A stretch of 64,000 nucleotides of DNA from Streptomyces sp. TSRI0281 (GTDB lineage: Bacteria > Actinomycetota > Actinomycetes > Streptomycetales > Streptomycetaceae): contig NZ_LWLE01000037.1 of assembly GCF_001905125.1 (NCBI RefSeq), positions 186,001 to 250,000 of the forward strand. The letters run 5' to 3'. The translations under genes and the position numbers were made by a program. The notes beneath the pieces were generated by a model that was not told where the DNA came from, did no database searches, and worked only from the letters and a program-made list of their open reading frames with translations. This document shows positions 7,627-15,845 of the stretch, piece after piece (position 1 is the stretch's first letter; each line of letters begins with the position of its first letter).

Positions 7627-10386
7627 TCAGCGCCGGGCCCCGTCCGTGACCTTTCCTGTGACGATCGGCCCCTCCGTGAACTCGCCGTCCGCCTGGTAGA
7701 CATGCGCCTGAATCCGCAGGGACTCCTCCGGCTCGGTCAGCGCGTCGGCGATCGTGGGCACGGACACCTCGATGCTCGTCTCGCCCTCGGGGACGCCGGT
7801 CCAGAGGTAGGAATCGATCGTGGACAGGGGCCGCTCCGGGTCGGCGGACCCGCCGAGACCGGCGAGCCACTCCTCGTCGACGTCCTTCGTGGACAGTTCC
7901 GTGCCTTCGAGCACCGGCAGGAAGGTGAACGGCGTCTCGATGTTGATGTCGGCGGGCTCGGAGAGGCTCACCCTCCAGGTGAGCGTCTGCCCCTCGGTCA
8001 CCGAGTCGGCGACCGGGGTCACGGTGACCGTGGGCATGGGGTCGTCGTTCTCGACGAGGACGCCCCCGAGGGCGCTGCCGACCGCCGTGCCGCGCACGGC
8101 CTTGGCCGCGACCTCGTGTTTGAGGTCGAAGTCGAAGCGGGGGTTGCCCTTGACCGTGATCGGCACGTCCACGGAGCCACCGGCCTTCACTGTCACGGTG
8201 CGGACCGTGGTCCTGTCCGTCTCGGGGTCCAGGACGGAGAGCTTGATCACGCCGGTGCCCTTACCGGTGACCTGGACGGGCACGCGGTAGGTACGGGTGC
8301 CGGAGTCGCCCTCCTTGACCGTCAGTCTGCCGATGTCGACCCGCGGGAGCGCGACGGGGCGTACCACCGGGGTGCCGGGGCGCCAGCCCCAGGCGTCCAT
8401 CAGCCAGAACCGGCCGGAGTCGCTGAGCGGGGTGAGCTCCAGCGACCGCACCCGCTTCAGGTCGACACCGGCGCCGACAGCGGCCTTCAGCGGGACACGG
8501 ACCTCACGGGCCCAGTGCGCGGCCGTCAACGCGGAGCCGGGAAGGCCGTCGACGGTGACCTGACCGAGTCCCACCCGCTTGCCGGAGGTGTCGGTGAGGG
8601 CGACGTCGAGCCGGGTGCCCCGGGTGTTCGGCGGCACGATCACCCGCAGGGCGAGCGCGTCGGAGCCCGCGAGTGAGAAGGCGCGCCCCGGTGTGAGCCG
8701 GACCGGGGTGCCCGGCTTGGTCCAACTGGCCGTGACCGCGTTGCGGTCCGGCTCGTCGTCGGTGGCCGTCCAGGACGCGAAGTGCGGCGACTGACCGGGC
8801 TCGGAGCTCGGCTTGCAGGCATCGGTGTCGCTCGTCGTGACCTGCCGGCACACGCGCCCGTTCGACACCGAGAGCGGAGCGTCGGGCAGGATCGCCGGGA
8901 TGCGGTTGCCGCCGACGGCGTGGGTCAGCACCCGGGCGGGGCCGGCCGAGGGCGCGCGACGGCCGGAGCCGTCGAGCAGCGGGCGGACCCGGTCGTCTCC
9001 CGCGAGGAAGAGCCGCGCGGCGGCAGCGATGTAGGTGGTGCCCGCCGTCTGCTGCTGCTCGGCGCTCAGCCGGGTCTCGGCCTTTGACGAGCAGACCGGG
9101 TCCTCGTCGTCCCACACGTCGTCGGCGGCCGGGGCCTCGGCCTGGCCGGGCGTCCACTCGGTGTTGAAGAAGTTGTGGTTGGCGCCGACCATGTACACCG
9201 CGCTGTGCAGCGCCGTGCCCCGGCCGATGCCCCGGGTGCCGTCGAGGTAGATCTGGCCCTGAAGATTGTTCACATCGCCGTCACAGCCCGGCAGGATGGT
9301 CATGGAGGGCACGTCGGGCGTGGGGTTCTGGCCGAAGAGGGTGGGGCCGATCATAACGGTGCCGCGGATTCGCCAGCTCACCGGTCCCCGGTAGCCGTCC
9401 TCGGCGGGCGGCGGCGGGGAGACGCTGTCGAGGGCCGCCCGGTTGACGCCCTCGCCGCCCCGGGAGTGGCCGACCAGGAGCACCTTCGAGAGGTCGGCGG
9501 GCTTCATGGCGCGCACGGCCTCGGGGGCCTTCGCGGGGTTCGCGCTCCAGGTCGCCCAGCGGGCGAGGTGCCGGCGCACGAGGGACGAACGGGCCTGCGC
9601 CCCGTGGTCGGCCGTGCGGCCGTCCTGCGCGTTGACACCGTTCGCGGAGATGGAGACCGTCACATAGCCCTGGGACGCGAGGCGCTTCTGGTCGTGCAGA
9701 TGGCCGCGGTAGCTCGGGACCTCCTTGTAGCCCGGCTTGCACGGCCACTGCAGGGCGGGCATCTTCTCGTCGGGCTCGTAGCAGGTGGCGTTGCGGCCGT
9801 GGAGGAAGAGTGCCAGCGGCCGCTTCCCCGGCGCGTCCGTCGGGCCGACGACCGTGGCACGCATCTCCACGGGCTCGGCGTAGCCCGGCAGCTTCACCGA
9901 CTTCAGGACGTACTCACCGCTGGTGGTGCGGTACTTCCCGGCGACACCGGGGTCGACCGGGTTGGCGGGGAACGGCTCCTGGGGCTCCGTCGCGGCCGCC
10001 GAGCGCCGCTGACCGGGTGCGTGGCCGGCCCCTGCGGCGTCCAGCCGCCGCGAACCGGCGACCACCTGGAGTTCGCCCACCGGTCCGACCTTCGCCCCGT
10101 CGAGGCGGAGCCGGAAGACGCGGTGGTCGGGGGAGGGCTCCGGGACGCCGAGGGTGCGCTCCCCCGAGCGGAACTCGACCAGGGCGCCGCCCATGCCCAC
10201 GGGCTCGGGCGAGCTCCAGATCAGTTCCCCGCCCTGGAAACGCCACCCCTCCGGCAGTCGCTCCCCGGAGGCGCCCGAAGGCGCGCCGGGTATGGACTCG
10301 GGGGTCGGCTGCGCGTGCGCCGGCGCACCCGCCGCCAGCGCCGCGACCGCCAGGGCGGCCGTCAGCGCGCGTGAGAGCTGTCTCAC
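7627..10386 (-). CDS. Large secreted alpha/beta hydrolase with Calx-beta-like C-terminal domains
   Basis: The protein (919 aa) starts with a signal peptide of about 25 residues (MRQLSRALTAALAV... ending AHA). An alpha/beta-hydrolase domain follows: RPLALFLHGRNA (oxyanion strand), the nucleophile elbow VLLVGHSRGGEG, and a downstream ANHNFF segment that may hold the His. The C-terminal third carries VKEGDSGTRTYRVPVQV and SVTEGQTLTWRVSLSEP, the pattern of Calx-beta beta-sandwich repeats used for adhesion or Ca2+ binding. GTG 10386 is chosen because GAGGAG lies 8 nt upstream and the signal peptide starts there; the open frame runs further upstream without coding character. The substrate is unknown. 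Tandem 11-bp repeats lie about 107 bp upstream. Confidence 0.8.
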   Translation of the reverse strand: MRQLSRALTAALAVAALAAGAPAHAQPTPESIPGAPSGASGERLPEGWRFQGGELIWSSPEPVGMGGALVEFRSGERTLGVPEPSPDHRVFRLRLDGAKVGPVGELQVVAGSRRLDAAGAGHAPGQRRSAAATEPQEPFPANPVDPGVAGKYRTTSGEYVLKSVKLPGYAEPVEMRATVVGPTDAPGKRPLALFLHGRNATCYEPDEKMPALQWPCKPGYKEVPSYRGHLHDQKRLASQGYVTVSISANGVNAQDGRTADHGAQARSSLVRRHLARWATWSANPAKAPEAVRAMKPADLSKVLLVGHSRGGEGVNRAALDSVSPPPPAEDGYRGPVSWRIRGTVMIGPTLFGQNPTPDVPSMTILPGCDGDVNNLQGQIYLDGTRGIGRGTALHSAVYMVGANHNFFNTEWTPGQAEAPAADDVWDDEDPVCSSKAETRLSAEQQQTAGTTYIAAAARLFLAGDDRVRPLLDGSGRRAPSAGPARVLTHAVGGNRIPAILPDAPLSVSNGRVCRQVTTSDTDACKPSSEPGQSPHFASWTATDDEPDRNAVTASWTKPGTPVRLTPGRAFSLAGSDALALRVIVPPNTRGTRLDVALTDTSGKRVGLGQVTVDGLPGSALTAAHWAREVRVPLKAAVGAGVDLKRVRSLELTPLSDSGRFWLMDAWGWRPGTPVVRPVALPRVDIGRLTVKEGDSGTRTYRVPVQVTGKGTGVIKLSVLDPETDRTTVRTVTVKAGGSVDVPITVKGNPRFDFDLKHEVAAKAVRGTAVGSALGGVLVENDDPMPTVTVTPVADSVTEGQTLTWRVSLSEPADINIETPFTFLPVLEGTELSTKDVDEEWLAGLGGSADPERPLSTIDSYLWTGVPEGETSIEVSVPTIADALTEPEESLRIQAHVYQADGEFTEGPIVTGKVTDGARR

Positions 10387-10492
10387 GATGGTGTCTCCTC
10401 GTCGTTGGTGTGCTTCAGCGCCCCCGGTCTCCCCAGGGGCGCCCCCCGCACCGGGGAGAGGGTGACGTGCCGTCACCGGTTGTCCTGCCTCG

Positions 10493-10525
10493 GGAATCTG
10501 ACAGGAATCTGACAGGAATCCGACA
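10493..10525 (-). repeat. Three tandem 11-bp repeats upstream of the secreted hydrolase
   Basis: GGAATCTGACA occurs at 10493-10503 and 10504-10514, and GGAATCCGACA at 10515-10525. Read on the minus strand (the direction of the hydrolase gene) this is TGTCAGATTCC repeated with 11-bp period. Eleven-bp direct repeats are the usual binding geometry of OmpR-type winged-helix regulators in Streptomyces (PhoP PHO boxes, SARPs). The GTCA core is shared with PHO boxes, but the rest of the unit does not fit that consensus well. Confidence 0.7.
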
Positions 10526-10814
10526 ACTGTCGGACGGGAGGCGGACGGAAGCGCTGGGACCGGTCCGGTGAGCGAGCATCCTGGCCCGGACCGGAGGTCC
10601 GACGTCCGCGCGGCGAACGGGGCCCGGTGACCTGTGCTCGCGGACACCCGTGGTGACGTCGTTGCGCTTGCCACCGGCGAGGATCACGGTGGGCGGTGCG
10701 CCGTGCGCGTACCTGAACAGGGGGTGTGGCGATCAGGTGTGACCATCGGTACGTTCTGCCCGCGTGGTTGGTGCGTCACGTGCGATCGTGCGTTTCCCGC
10801 GTGCATCCGAACAG
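10526..10814. other. Intergenic region without a recognisable gene
   Basis: No open frame here shows a family motif or a convincing ribosome site. The stretch separates the repeat block upstream of the secreted hydrolase from a decayed fabG-like fragment. Confidence 0.5.
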
Positions 10815-11120
10815 CACGGGCCGGTGGAATTTCTCGTCGTGAACGCGGGCATCACCCATGCCGGACCGGTGACAGGAATGCGCGACGAGCAGTTCCGCGG
10901 CGTCTTCCTGTGGACGGCGGACTCGACACTTACCTCGTTCAGCCATCTCCTGGCGGTGACGCCCGGCCGTCTGATGTCGGTCGTCATGGGGGCGGAGCAC
11001 TACTCCGGCATCTCGCCGCGTTGATCCCCGCCGGCGGTGACCGCATCTTCCTGGGGAGCGCCGTCGGCGCATGGCTCGCGGGTGTATCCGGGCCGGCCGC
11101 GGCTCTGATCGTGGCCGGTG
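10815..11120 (+). pseudogene. fabG-like ketoreductase remnant
   Basis: From 10815 one frame reads HGPVEFLVVNAGITHAG followed by MRDEQF, which matches the middle of FabG (GPVE-LV-NAG-T, then the M-EE-F helix). Around 11038-11110 a different forward frame reads RIFLGSAVGAW and SGPAAALI, which matches the next FabG strand (RI-L-SSVVG) and the damaged YAASKAG helix. The two parts are in different frames and the N-terminal cofactor site and the C-terminus are missing, so this is a decayed copy. Confidence 0.6.
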
Positions 11121-11289
11121 TGAGGGGAATTCCGATGCTGCTCACGGTTGGCTGGTACTTCGCGCCGCCGAGCGGAGAAAGCCGGAGTGTCGCCACGGCG
11201 CCCCGGTGGAGGGGAGCCGCCGCGCTCCGGGCCGCAGCAGTCCGCCTTGGCTGCCGATGGTGGGCGTACAGCGCGGGGTCTCCGCGAGG

Positions 11290-12279
11290 TCACCCGATGG
11301 GCGCCGGGGCGTTGTGCCGGTCCGGGAGCACGCTGTTCCGCGGTGGGCTCGCGGGCAGGAGGTCGCTGTGGTGCCGGTGGAGCAGGTCTTCGTGGGCGGG
11401 GGTGAAGAGCGTCCGTCCGGTGCCCACCGCGACTTCGGCGTCGTCGACAGTGGCCAGTGATGGGGTGCCGGCGAGCGCCGCGGACGGGTCGGGATGGCCC
11501 ACGGCGCGCAGAAGGCGGGTCAGGGCCTGTGCACGGGCTCCGGTGGTGGGTCCGGTGAGTTCTTCGTGGGTGAGGACACAGACCGCGGGGTGGTGCAGCA
11601 TCCATTGGCTGCGACGGGCCTCTTCCATGCCGGGGAAGCAGGGGTCGGTCAGTGCGAGGGTGATCCGGTCGTCCAGGGTGGGCAGGGCCGCGAGGATGTC
11701 ACGGTAGATGAGGTGCTCGGGCATCGAGCCGACGCGGTCGGCGGGCTGGGAGAGCATCCGGATCTGGCTGATGATCCGGTCGCGGATGTCGCGGTGGTGG
11801 AAGACGAGGGGTGGCTGCCGCCCGGCGTGCCAGGCGCGCAGGAATCCGGCGTCGGCCCGTTGGAGGTCCAGGCCGGTGAGGTACCAGCAGCCACGGCCCG
11901 GCAGCAGTTTGAGCAGTGCGCTGTCCGGCAGGTGGGCCAGGCGGGCCTCGGTGCCCGGGTCGACGGGTGAGGCGAGCGTGGTGGGCTGGCCCAGGCGCAT
12001 CCACCAGACCCGCCACAGGGCGCTGACCGCTTCCTGGAAGACGGTCTCCAGCGCTTCGCGGTTCTGCCTCTGCCCGTGCAGCAGCAGGGTGGCCCGGTCC
12101 TGGCCGCAGGCGGCCTCCAGCAGGGGGTAGACCTCACCCGGGCCGGGCCGGTCGTCGCCTCCGCGTGGGTCGCCGCTCATCGTGCCGTAGGAGGTGTAGC
12201 CGAGGGCGGTGGTGACGTCGGCGAGGAGCGGGGTGCCGCTGCCTCGCAAGGAGACGACGATCATCTGGGGCACGGCCAT
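11290..12279 (-). CDS. Sulfotransferase-like protein
   Basis: The protein has 329 residues. Its start, VVSLRGSGTPLLADVTTALG, resembles the PAPS 5'-phosphosulfate loop of sulfotransferases (S-PRSGTTWL). A central LVFHHRDIRDRIISQ has the R-D-x-R-D pattern of the PAPS 3'-phosphate site, and HPAVCVLTHEEL near residue 235 resembles the VRYEDL segment. The P-loop is degenerate (Leu-Arg-Gly for PRS), so activity is uncertain. GGAG lies 7 nt before ATG 12279. It is the last gene of a leftward group starting with the 65-aa ORF at 13779 and follows the TPR gene by 65 bp, so it may modify a product of that group. No membrane segment or signal peptide is seen. Confidence 0.65.
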   Translation of the reverse strand: MAVPQMIVVSLRGSGTPLLADVTTALGYTSYGTMSGDPRGGDDRPGPGEVYPLLEAACGQDRATLLLHGQRQNREALETVFQEAVSALWRVWWMRLGQPTTLASPVDPGTEARLAHLPDSALLKLLPGRGCWYLTGLDLQRADAGFLRAWHAGRQPPLVFHHRDIRDRIISQIRMLSQPADRVGSMPEHLIYRDILAALPTLDDRITLALTDPCFPGMEEARRSQWMLHHPAVCVLTHEELTGPTTGARAQALTRLLRAVGHPDPSAALAGTPSLATVDDAEVAVGTGRTLFTPAHEDLLHRHHSDLLPASPPRNSVLPDRHNAPAPIG

Positions 12280-12344
12280 GGAACATCTCCAGCGGGAAGG
12301 CGGCGGTCGGGTGGATCGGGGTCCCGCGCAGGGAGCGGGGAGGG

Positions 12345-13607
12345 TCAGCGGTTCACGGTCACCCCGGCCGGCGCGGCGGTGGTGAGGAGGAGGTCCTCGT
12401 AGGTGTGGTGGTGGCGGGTGGTCGTACGGTGGTGGAGCAGACCGGCCGCGCGAACGTGGTCGCCGGAGTCGATCAGGGCGCGGGCGAGGGTGTCCTGGAT
12501 GATCTCGCGTTCCACGCGTACTCCACCGATGCGCTCCGCCTTCTCGCCCAGGGTGCTCAGCAGAATCACCGCTGTCCGCGGTCGGCCCGAGGTGATCTCT
12601 GCCAGCGCCTGGACCACGGGGGCCAGGACCTCGCGGTAGTCGGGGCGTTCATCGGCGGCGGCCCGGCGGGCCAGGGCACGCAGGTCGTCGGTCGCGGCCT
12701 CCACGGCCAGGGCGAGGGCGAGGTTGAAGGTATGGAAGACCTCCGCCGTCCCGCCCGGTGCGCTCAGCAACTCCCGTACATGGGCCGGATCGCTGCGTCC
12801 GGCCGGTGCCTGACCGGCGAGCAGCAGGCGCCAGTTCGTCGCGGCCCGCATCCCGACATCCGCACGCCCCAGCGCCGCGTCCGCCCGCCGCCGTGCGTCC
12901 GGGAAGTCACCGGCGGCGATCGACTGCAGCGCCGCATGCCAGTTCAGATGACGTAGCTGCACCGCCTGCGGGTCGGAGGCGAGCCAGCTGTCCAAGAACG
13001 AGACGGAAGCGCGGCCGAGCCCCATCTCGTGTTCCGCGTGGGCGAGGGCATGGACGGCCACACCCGCGCGCGGGTACAGGTCCAGTGCCTGCTCGGCCAG
13101 TGCGTGAGCCTCCTGTACGCGCCCCTGTTCCGACCTGGTCGCGGCAAGCCAGCTCGTCCACGGCCAGTTGTCCGGGCCTGCCAGCATCGACTGCCGCTCC
13201 ACGAGAGCGTCGCCGTGCGCGCGGTAGGCCGGATCCCCGCAGGAGGAGAAGGCTCCCAGCATGAGCCCCGCCACCTCGTCGGCCGGCCACCGGTCGAAGT
13301 GCAGCGTCAGATGATCGGCCGCAAGCCGGTACTGCCGGTGCGTGTACAGGAACACCCCGTACACCAGGCTCGCCTGCCACTCCCCCGCGGCCAGCGCGTC
13401 GCTGTGCGCGACCACCAACTGCTCCTGCAGCGCGGCATCGTCCAGGCTGTCCCCGGTCGCCAGTGCCAGCAGCGCCCTCGCCACACCGCAGCCCGGCTCC
13501 CCCGCCACCCACGCGCGCAACAGAGGCATCGCCCGCCCGCTCAGCGCCAGCATCTCCCTCACCGCCGGGTGCTCCACCGGCTCACCCGCCGCCACAGTCG
13601 CCTCCAC
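12345..13607 (-). CDS. TPR-repeat protein, TTC38-like
   Basis: The protein (420 aa) is all-helical with repeated Ala/Leu-rich helix pairs. The WPADEVAGLMLGAFSSCGD and WTSWLAATRSEQGRVQEAHALAEQAL segments and the VHALAHAEHEMGLGRASVSFLDSWL helix pair look like the tetratricopeptide arrangement of the TTC38 family. A His-rich C-terminal stretch (HHRTTTRHHHT) precedes the end. GTG 13607 has no ribosome site of its own and lies 26 bp inside the small upstream ORF, so it is probably translated by coupling. In the family the function is unknown; TPR proteins usually hold partners together. Here it may bind the small protein and present it to the sulfotransferase-like enzyme (inference). Confidence 0.7.
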   Translation of the reverse strand: MEATVAAGEPVEHPAVREMLALSGRAMPLLRAWVAGEPGCGVARALLALATGDSLDDAALQEQLVVAHSDALAAGEWQASLVYGVFLYTHRQYRLAADHLTLHFDRWPADEVAGLMLGAFSSCGDPAYRAHGDALVERQSMLAGPDNWPWTSWLAATRSEQGRVQEAHALAEQALDLYPRAGVAVHALAHAEHEMGLGRASVSFLDSWLASDPQAVQLRHLNWHAALQSIAAGDFPDARRRADAALGRADVGMRAATNWRLLLAGQAPAGRSDPAHVRELLSAPGGTAEVFHTFNLALALAVEAATDDLRALARRAAADERPDYREVLAPVVQALAEITSGRPRTAVILLSTLGEKAERIGGVRVEREIIQDTLARALIDSGDHVRAAGLLHHRTTTRHHHTYEDLLLTTAAPAGVTVNR

Positions 13608-13779
13608 CTCGGCCGGCCACCCGTCCTCGCCCGCTCCCCGCCGGTAAGACCGCAGCCGCGAACAGGGCGGTGCACACGACGCGGCTGATCCCGCAGCGAT
13701 GACCCGGCAGGATCGGCGGCAGGCCCACCTGGTTGCCGCTCGCCATACCGCTTGCCGTGCTGCGCATCCCCACGCTCAT
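13582..13779 (-). CDS. Small 65-aa protein with TTA codon, coupled to the TPR gene
   Basis: ATG 13779 is preceded by GGAGGAGA with about 7 nt spacing, one of the best ribosome sites in the window. The product has an N-terminal Ser/Gly/Met-rich part, a PPILPGHRCG turn, a hydrophobic stretch (ISRVVCTALFAAAVLPAG) and a Gly/Arg-rich tail with DCGGG; Cys are at residues 29, 36 and 62. Codon 45 is TTA (complement of 13645-13647), the codon that needs bldA tRNA in Streptomyces. The stop lies inside the start region of the TPR gene. I do not recognise a family. It could be a RiPP-type precursor, a small membrane-associated protein, or a leader ORF that only serves translation of the TPR gene. Confidence 0.55.
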   Translation of the reverse strand: MSVGMRSTASGMASGNQVGLPPILPGHRCGISRVVCTALFAAAVLPAGSGRGRVAGRGGGDCGGG

Positions 13780-13993
13780 CGTGCTTCTCCTCCATGCCGG
13801 AACCGGCTTCCCGGTGATCCGCCGACCGGACCGCTCGCCGGATGGACCCGGTCCGCACGTCGACCAACGACGGACCGCCACTCCCGACACGCCCTGAAGG
13901 TCGGGCCGTTCCTCGTCGGCCCGGTGGGTGACGCCTGGACGAGCCATCACCCGTAATACGAAGGCCACCGCGTGCGGTGCACCCGCCCGAGGG

Positions 13994-15478
13994 TCAGTCG
14001 GCCGTCGACGGGGCGCTGTGGCGGGCATGGGTGGCGTGGAGGTAGCGGTTGAGGTGCTGGACGTGGGCCGGGGAGGCGTCGCGGACGGCGCCAAGGATCT
14101 CGGGGGCGAGCGCGAGCGGCCGGTCCAGGCGTTCGAGGGCCTGTCGGGCTTCGCGTCGGGCGTGGGAGGCGACCGGTCCGGTGTCGAGGAAGTAGGGCAG
14201 CCGCAGCCCGTACTCGGTCGCCGTTTCGACCGCGTCGGCGACGTACCGATCGATGGCGGCGTCGACGGTCGTCGTCTCGATCGGGGCTCGGAACGGTGTG
14301 AACGGACCAAAGGAATCCGGGACGGGGCCGGGGTCCAGGATCATGTCGGCGAGACGGCGGGCGATCACTGGTGAGCTGTGGAATCCGTCGCGGTACGTGC
14401 CCGTGGCGAGGAACAGTCCGTCGATGGGGGCGGGGCCGAGGAGGGGAAACCGGTCGAGTGTGACCGGGCGGCTGCCGTAGTGCCATCGCTGGATCGCGGA
14501 CATGCCCAGGCGGACGTCGAACTGCTCGGTGGCGAAACGCAGCAGGGACTGGGTGACACCGACGCGGGGTCCGGCCGGAGGGTCGAACAGCACGATGTTG
14601 GTCGCGCCGATGTACTCCACGCCGCCGCCGAGAGGGACCAGGTGCATCCCGCAGGCGCCCGAGCGGGTGGGGGTGCGGATGACGTGGTCGAAGCCCACGG
14701 GCTCCTGGCGCAGGGTCTGCACGGCGAAGCCGGTGCCGTGCAGCAGTGGTGGCGCCGTGTGATCGGGCGCCACCCGGCCCAGGAGCTGCTGCGAAGCGGT
14801 GCCTGCGGCCAGCACGACCGCCCCCGCCGAGACCACCCGCCCGTCCTCAAGGCGCAGTCCGCACGCCGCGCCATGGGTGCTGACCAGCTCGGACACCTCG
14901 CCTTCGAGGGAGGTGACACCGGTCCGGCGGCCCGCGTTCTCCAGCGCCAGGAGCAGGGCGCGGGCGTCGAGTGACCCTTCTCGTTCCAGGTACAGGGCGC
15001 GTACGGGGCGCTCGTGCGGGACGGGGCGCAGGACGTGAATCTCTGCGGGGTCCACCTCGTGATGTGGCTCGGCGTGCTCCTTGAGCGCGGCGTGGACGGC
15101 CTCGAAGTTCCGCACGGCTGCGGGTGTCGCCTGTGCTCCCAGGATGACGAACGTGCCCGGGGACAGGGTGGAGGGCAGCGAGGCCGCTCCCTCCGCTCCC
15201 TCGTGGTGCAAGCGCTCGAACCACTGCGGCCAGGCATCGAGCGCCTCACGCGCGAGCGCGAATTCGGCACGGGCGGCAGGGTGCCGAGCGGTGGAGTCGG
15301 TGACTTCGGCGAAGCAGTTGAGCATGGCACCCGCCGCTGTCGTGGCCGAGCCCGGCCGCGAGGCCGGCCCGACCACGACCACCCGCGCCCCCGGAGACCG
15401 ACGCACCAGTTCCAGGGCGATCGACAGCCCCAGCACTCCGTTGCCCACCACGGCCACATCCGCTGTCGTCCCCCACAT
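13994..15478 (-). CDS. FAD-dependent oxidoreductase, DAO (D-amino-acid/glycine oxidase) family
   Basis: The protein (494 aa) starts with the FAD motif VAVVGNGVLGLSIALELVRR and continues with the family pattern: S..TAAGAMLNCF near residue 55, the VVLAAGTASQQLL strand, and a C-terminal FLATGTYRDGFHSSPVIARRLAD that closes the FAD site as in ThiO/DAO oxidases. Such enzymes oxidise amines or amino acids with O2. The protein has about 120 residues beyond the usual DAO length at the C-terminus. ATG 15478 has GGGAG about 8 nt upstream. It is 214 bp ahead of the 65-aa ORF on the same strand and divergent from an MFS exporter. The substrate is unknown. Confidence 0.8.
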   Translation of the reverse strand: MWGTTADVAVVGNGVLGLSIALELVRRSPGARVVVVGPASRPGSATTAAGAMLNCFAEVTDSTARHPAARAEFALAREALDAWPQWFERLHHEGAEGAASLPSTLSPGTFVILGAQATPAAVRNFEAVHAALKEHAEPHHEVDPAEIHVLRPVPHERPVRALYLEREGSLDARALLLALENAGRRTGVTSLEGEVSELVSTHGAACGLRLEDGRVVSAGAVVLAAGTASQQLLGRVAPDHTAPPLLHGTGFAVQTLRQEPVGFDHVIRTPTRSGACGMHLVPLGGGVEYIGATNIVLFDPPAGPRVGVTQSLLRFATEQFDVRLGMSAIQRWHYGSRPVTLDRFPLLGPAPIDGLFLATGTYRDGFHSSPVIARRLADMILDPGPVPDSFGPFTPFRAPIETTTVDAAIDRYVADAVETATEYGLRLPYFLDTGPVASHARREARQALERLDRPLALAPEILGAVRDASPAHVQHLNRYLHATHARHSAPSTAD

Positions 15479-15782
15479 CCCAGGCTCCCTTCCCGCCACG
15501 GCCGTCGCGGCAGCCTTCCCACCACGACGACCGCACAACCCGCGCCCCCGGGAGCGGCCGGAGTGTGGCCGACCGCCGTCGGAAGGGTGCCTCTCATACC
15601 GCCCACGGGCTCCCGGCCCTCGTCGAGAGCGACGAGGAACGGTTCGCCGCCCGATCTCCTCGCCGCCCGATCTCTTCGCCCACACCCAAGAGCAAGGACC
15701 GGTGGACGCCGGACGACATACCCGCGAGCACTTCGAGGACACCCGCTTTCCGTCGGCAATTCGGGGACCGACGCAGCTCGGA
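15479..15782. other. Divergent intergenic region, DAO-type oxidase / MFS
   Basis: This 304-bp stretch holds the start side of the oxidase gene and leads to the operator block of the MFS gene. No ORF with coding character and no clear -35/-10 pair for the leftward gene was found. Confidence 0.4.
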
Positions 15783-15834
15783 ATACCGGAGGGGGGTATA
15801 TTGCTGATCCCGAGGAGATACCCCCCTCCGGTAT
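15783..15834 (+). promoter_or_regulatory. Double CsoR-family-like operator with embedded -10 box
   Basis: ATACCGGAGGGGGGTAT (15783-15799) and its exact reverse complement ATACCCCCCTCCGGTAT (15818-15834) form a 17-bp inverted repeat with an 18-bp spacer. Each arm alone is ATACC-N7-GGTAT with a G/C tract, the shape of operators for the CsoR/RcnR/FrmR/CstR repressors (metal, aldehyde or persulfide sensors). A TATATT -10-like element lies at 15797-15802 at the inner edge of the left arm, and AGGAGA at 15835-15840 follows the right arm. Repression of the MFS gene is therefore likely; no CsoR-family gene is in the window. Confidence 0.7.
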
Positions 15835-15845
15835 AGGAGATAGCT

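Noticed and set aside
7519..8676. A forward open frame of 385 codons
   Set aside because: It is antisense to the secreted hydrolase, whose domains are clear; no motif in the forward product.
10493..10525. Direct repeats as a short CRISPR
   Set aside because: Units are contiguous without spacers and only 11 bp long; no cas genes in the window.
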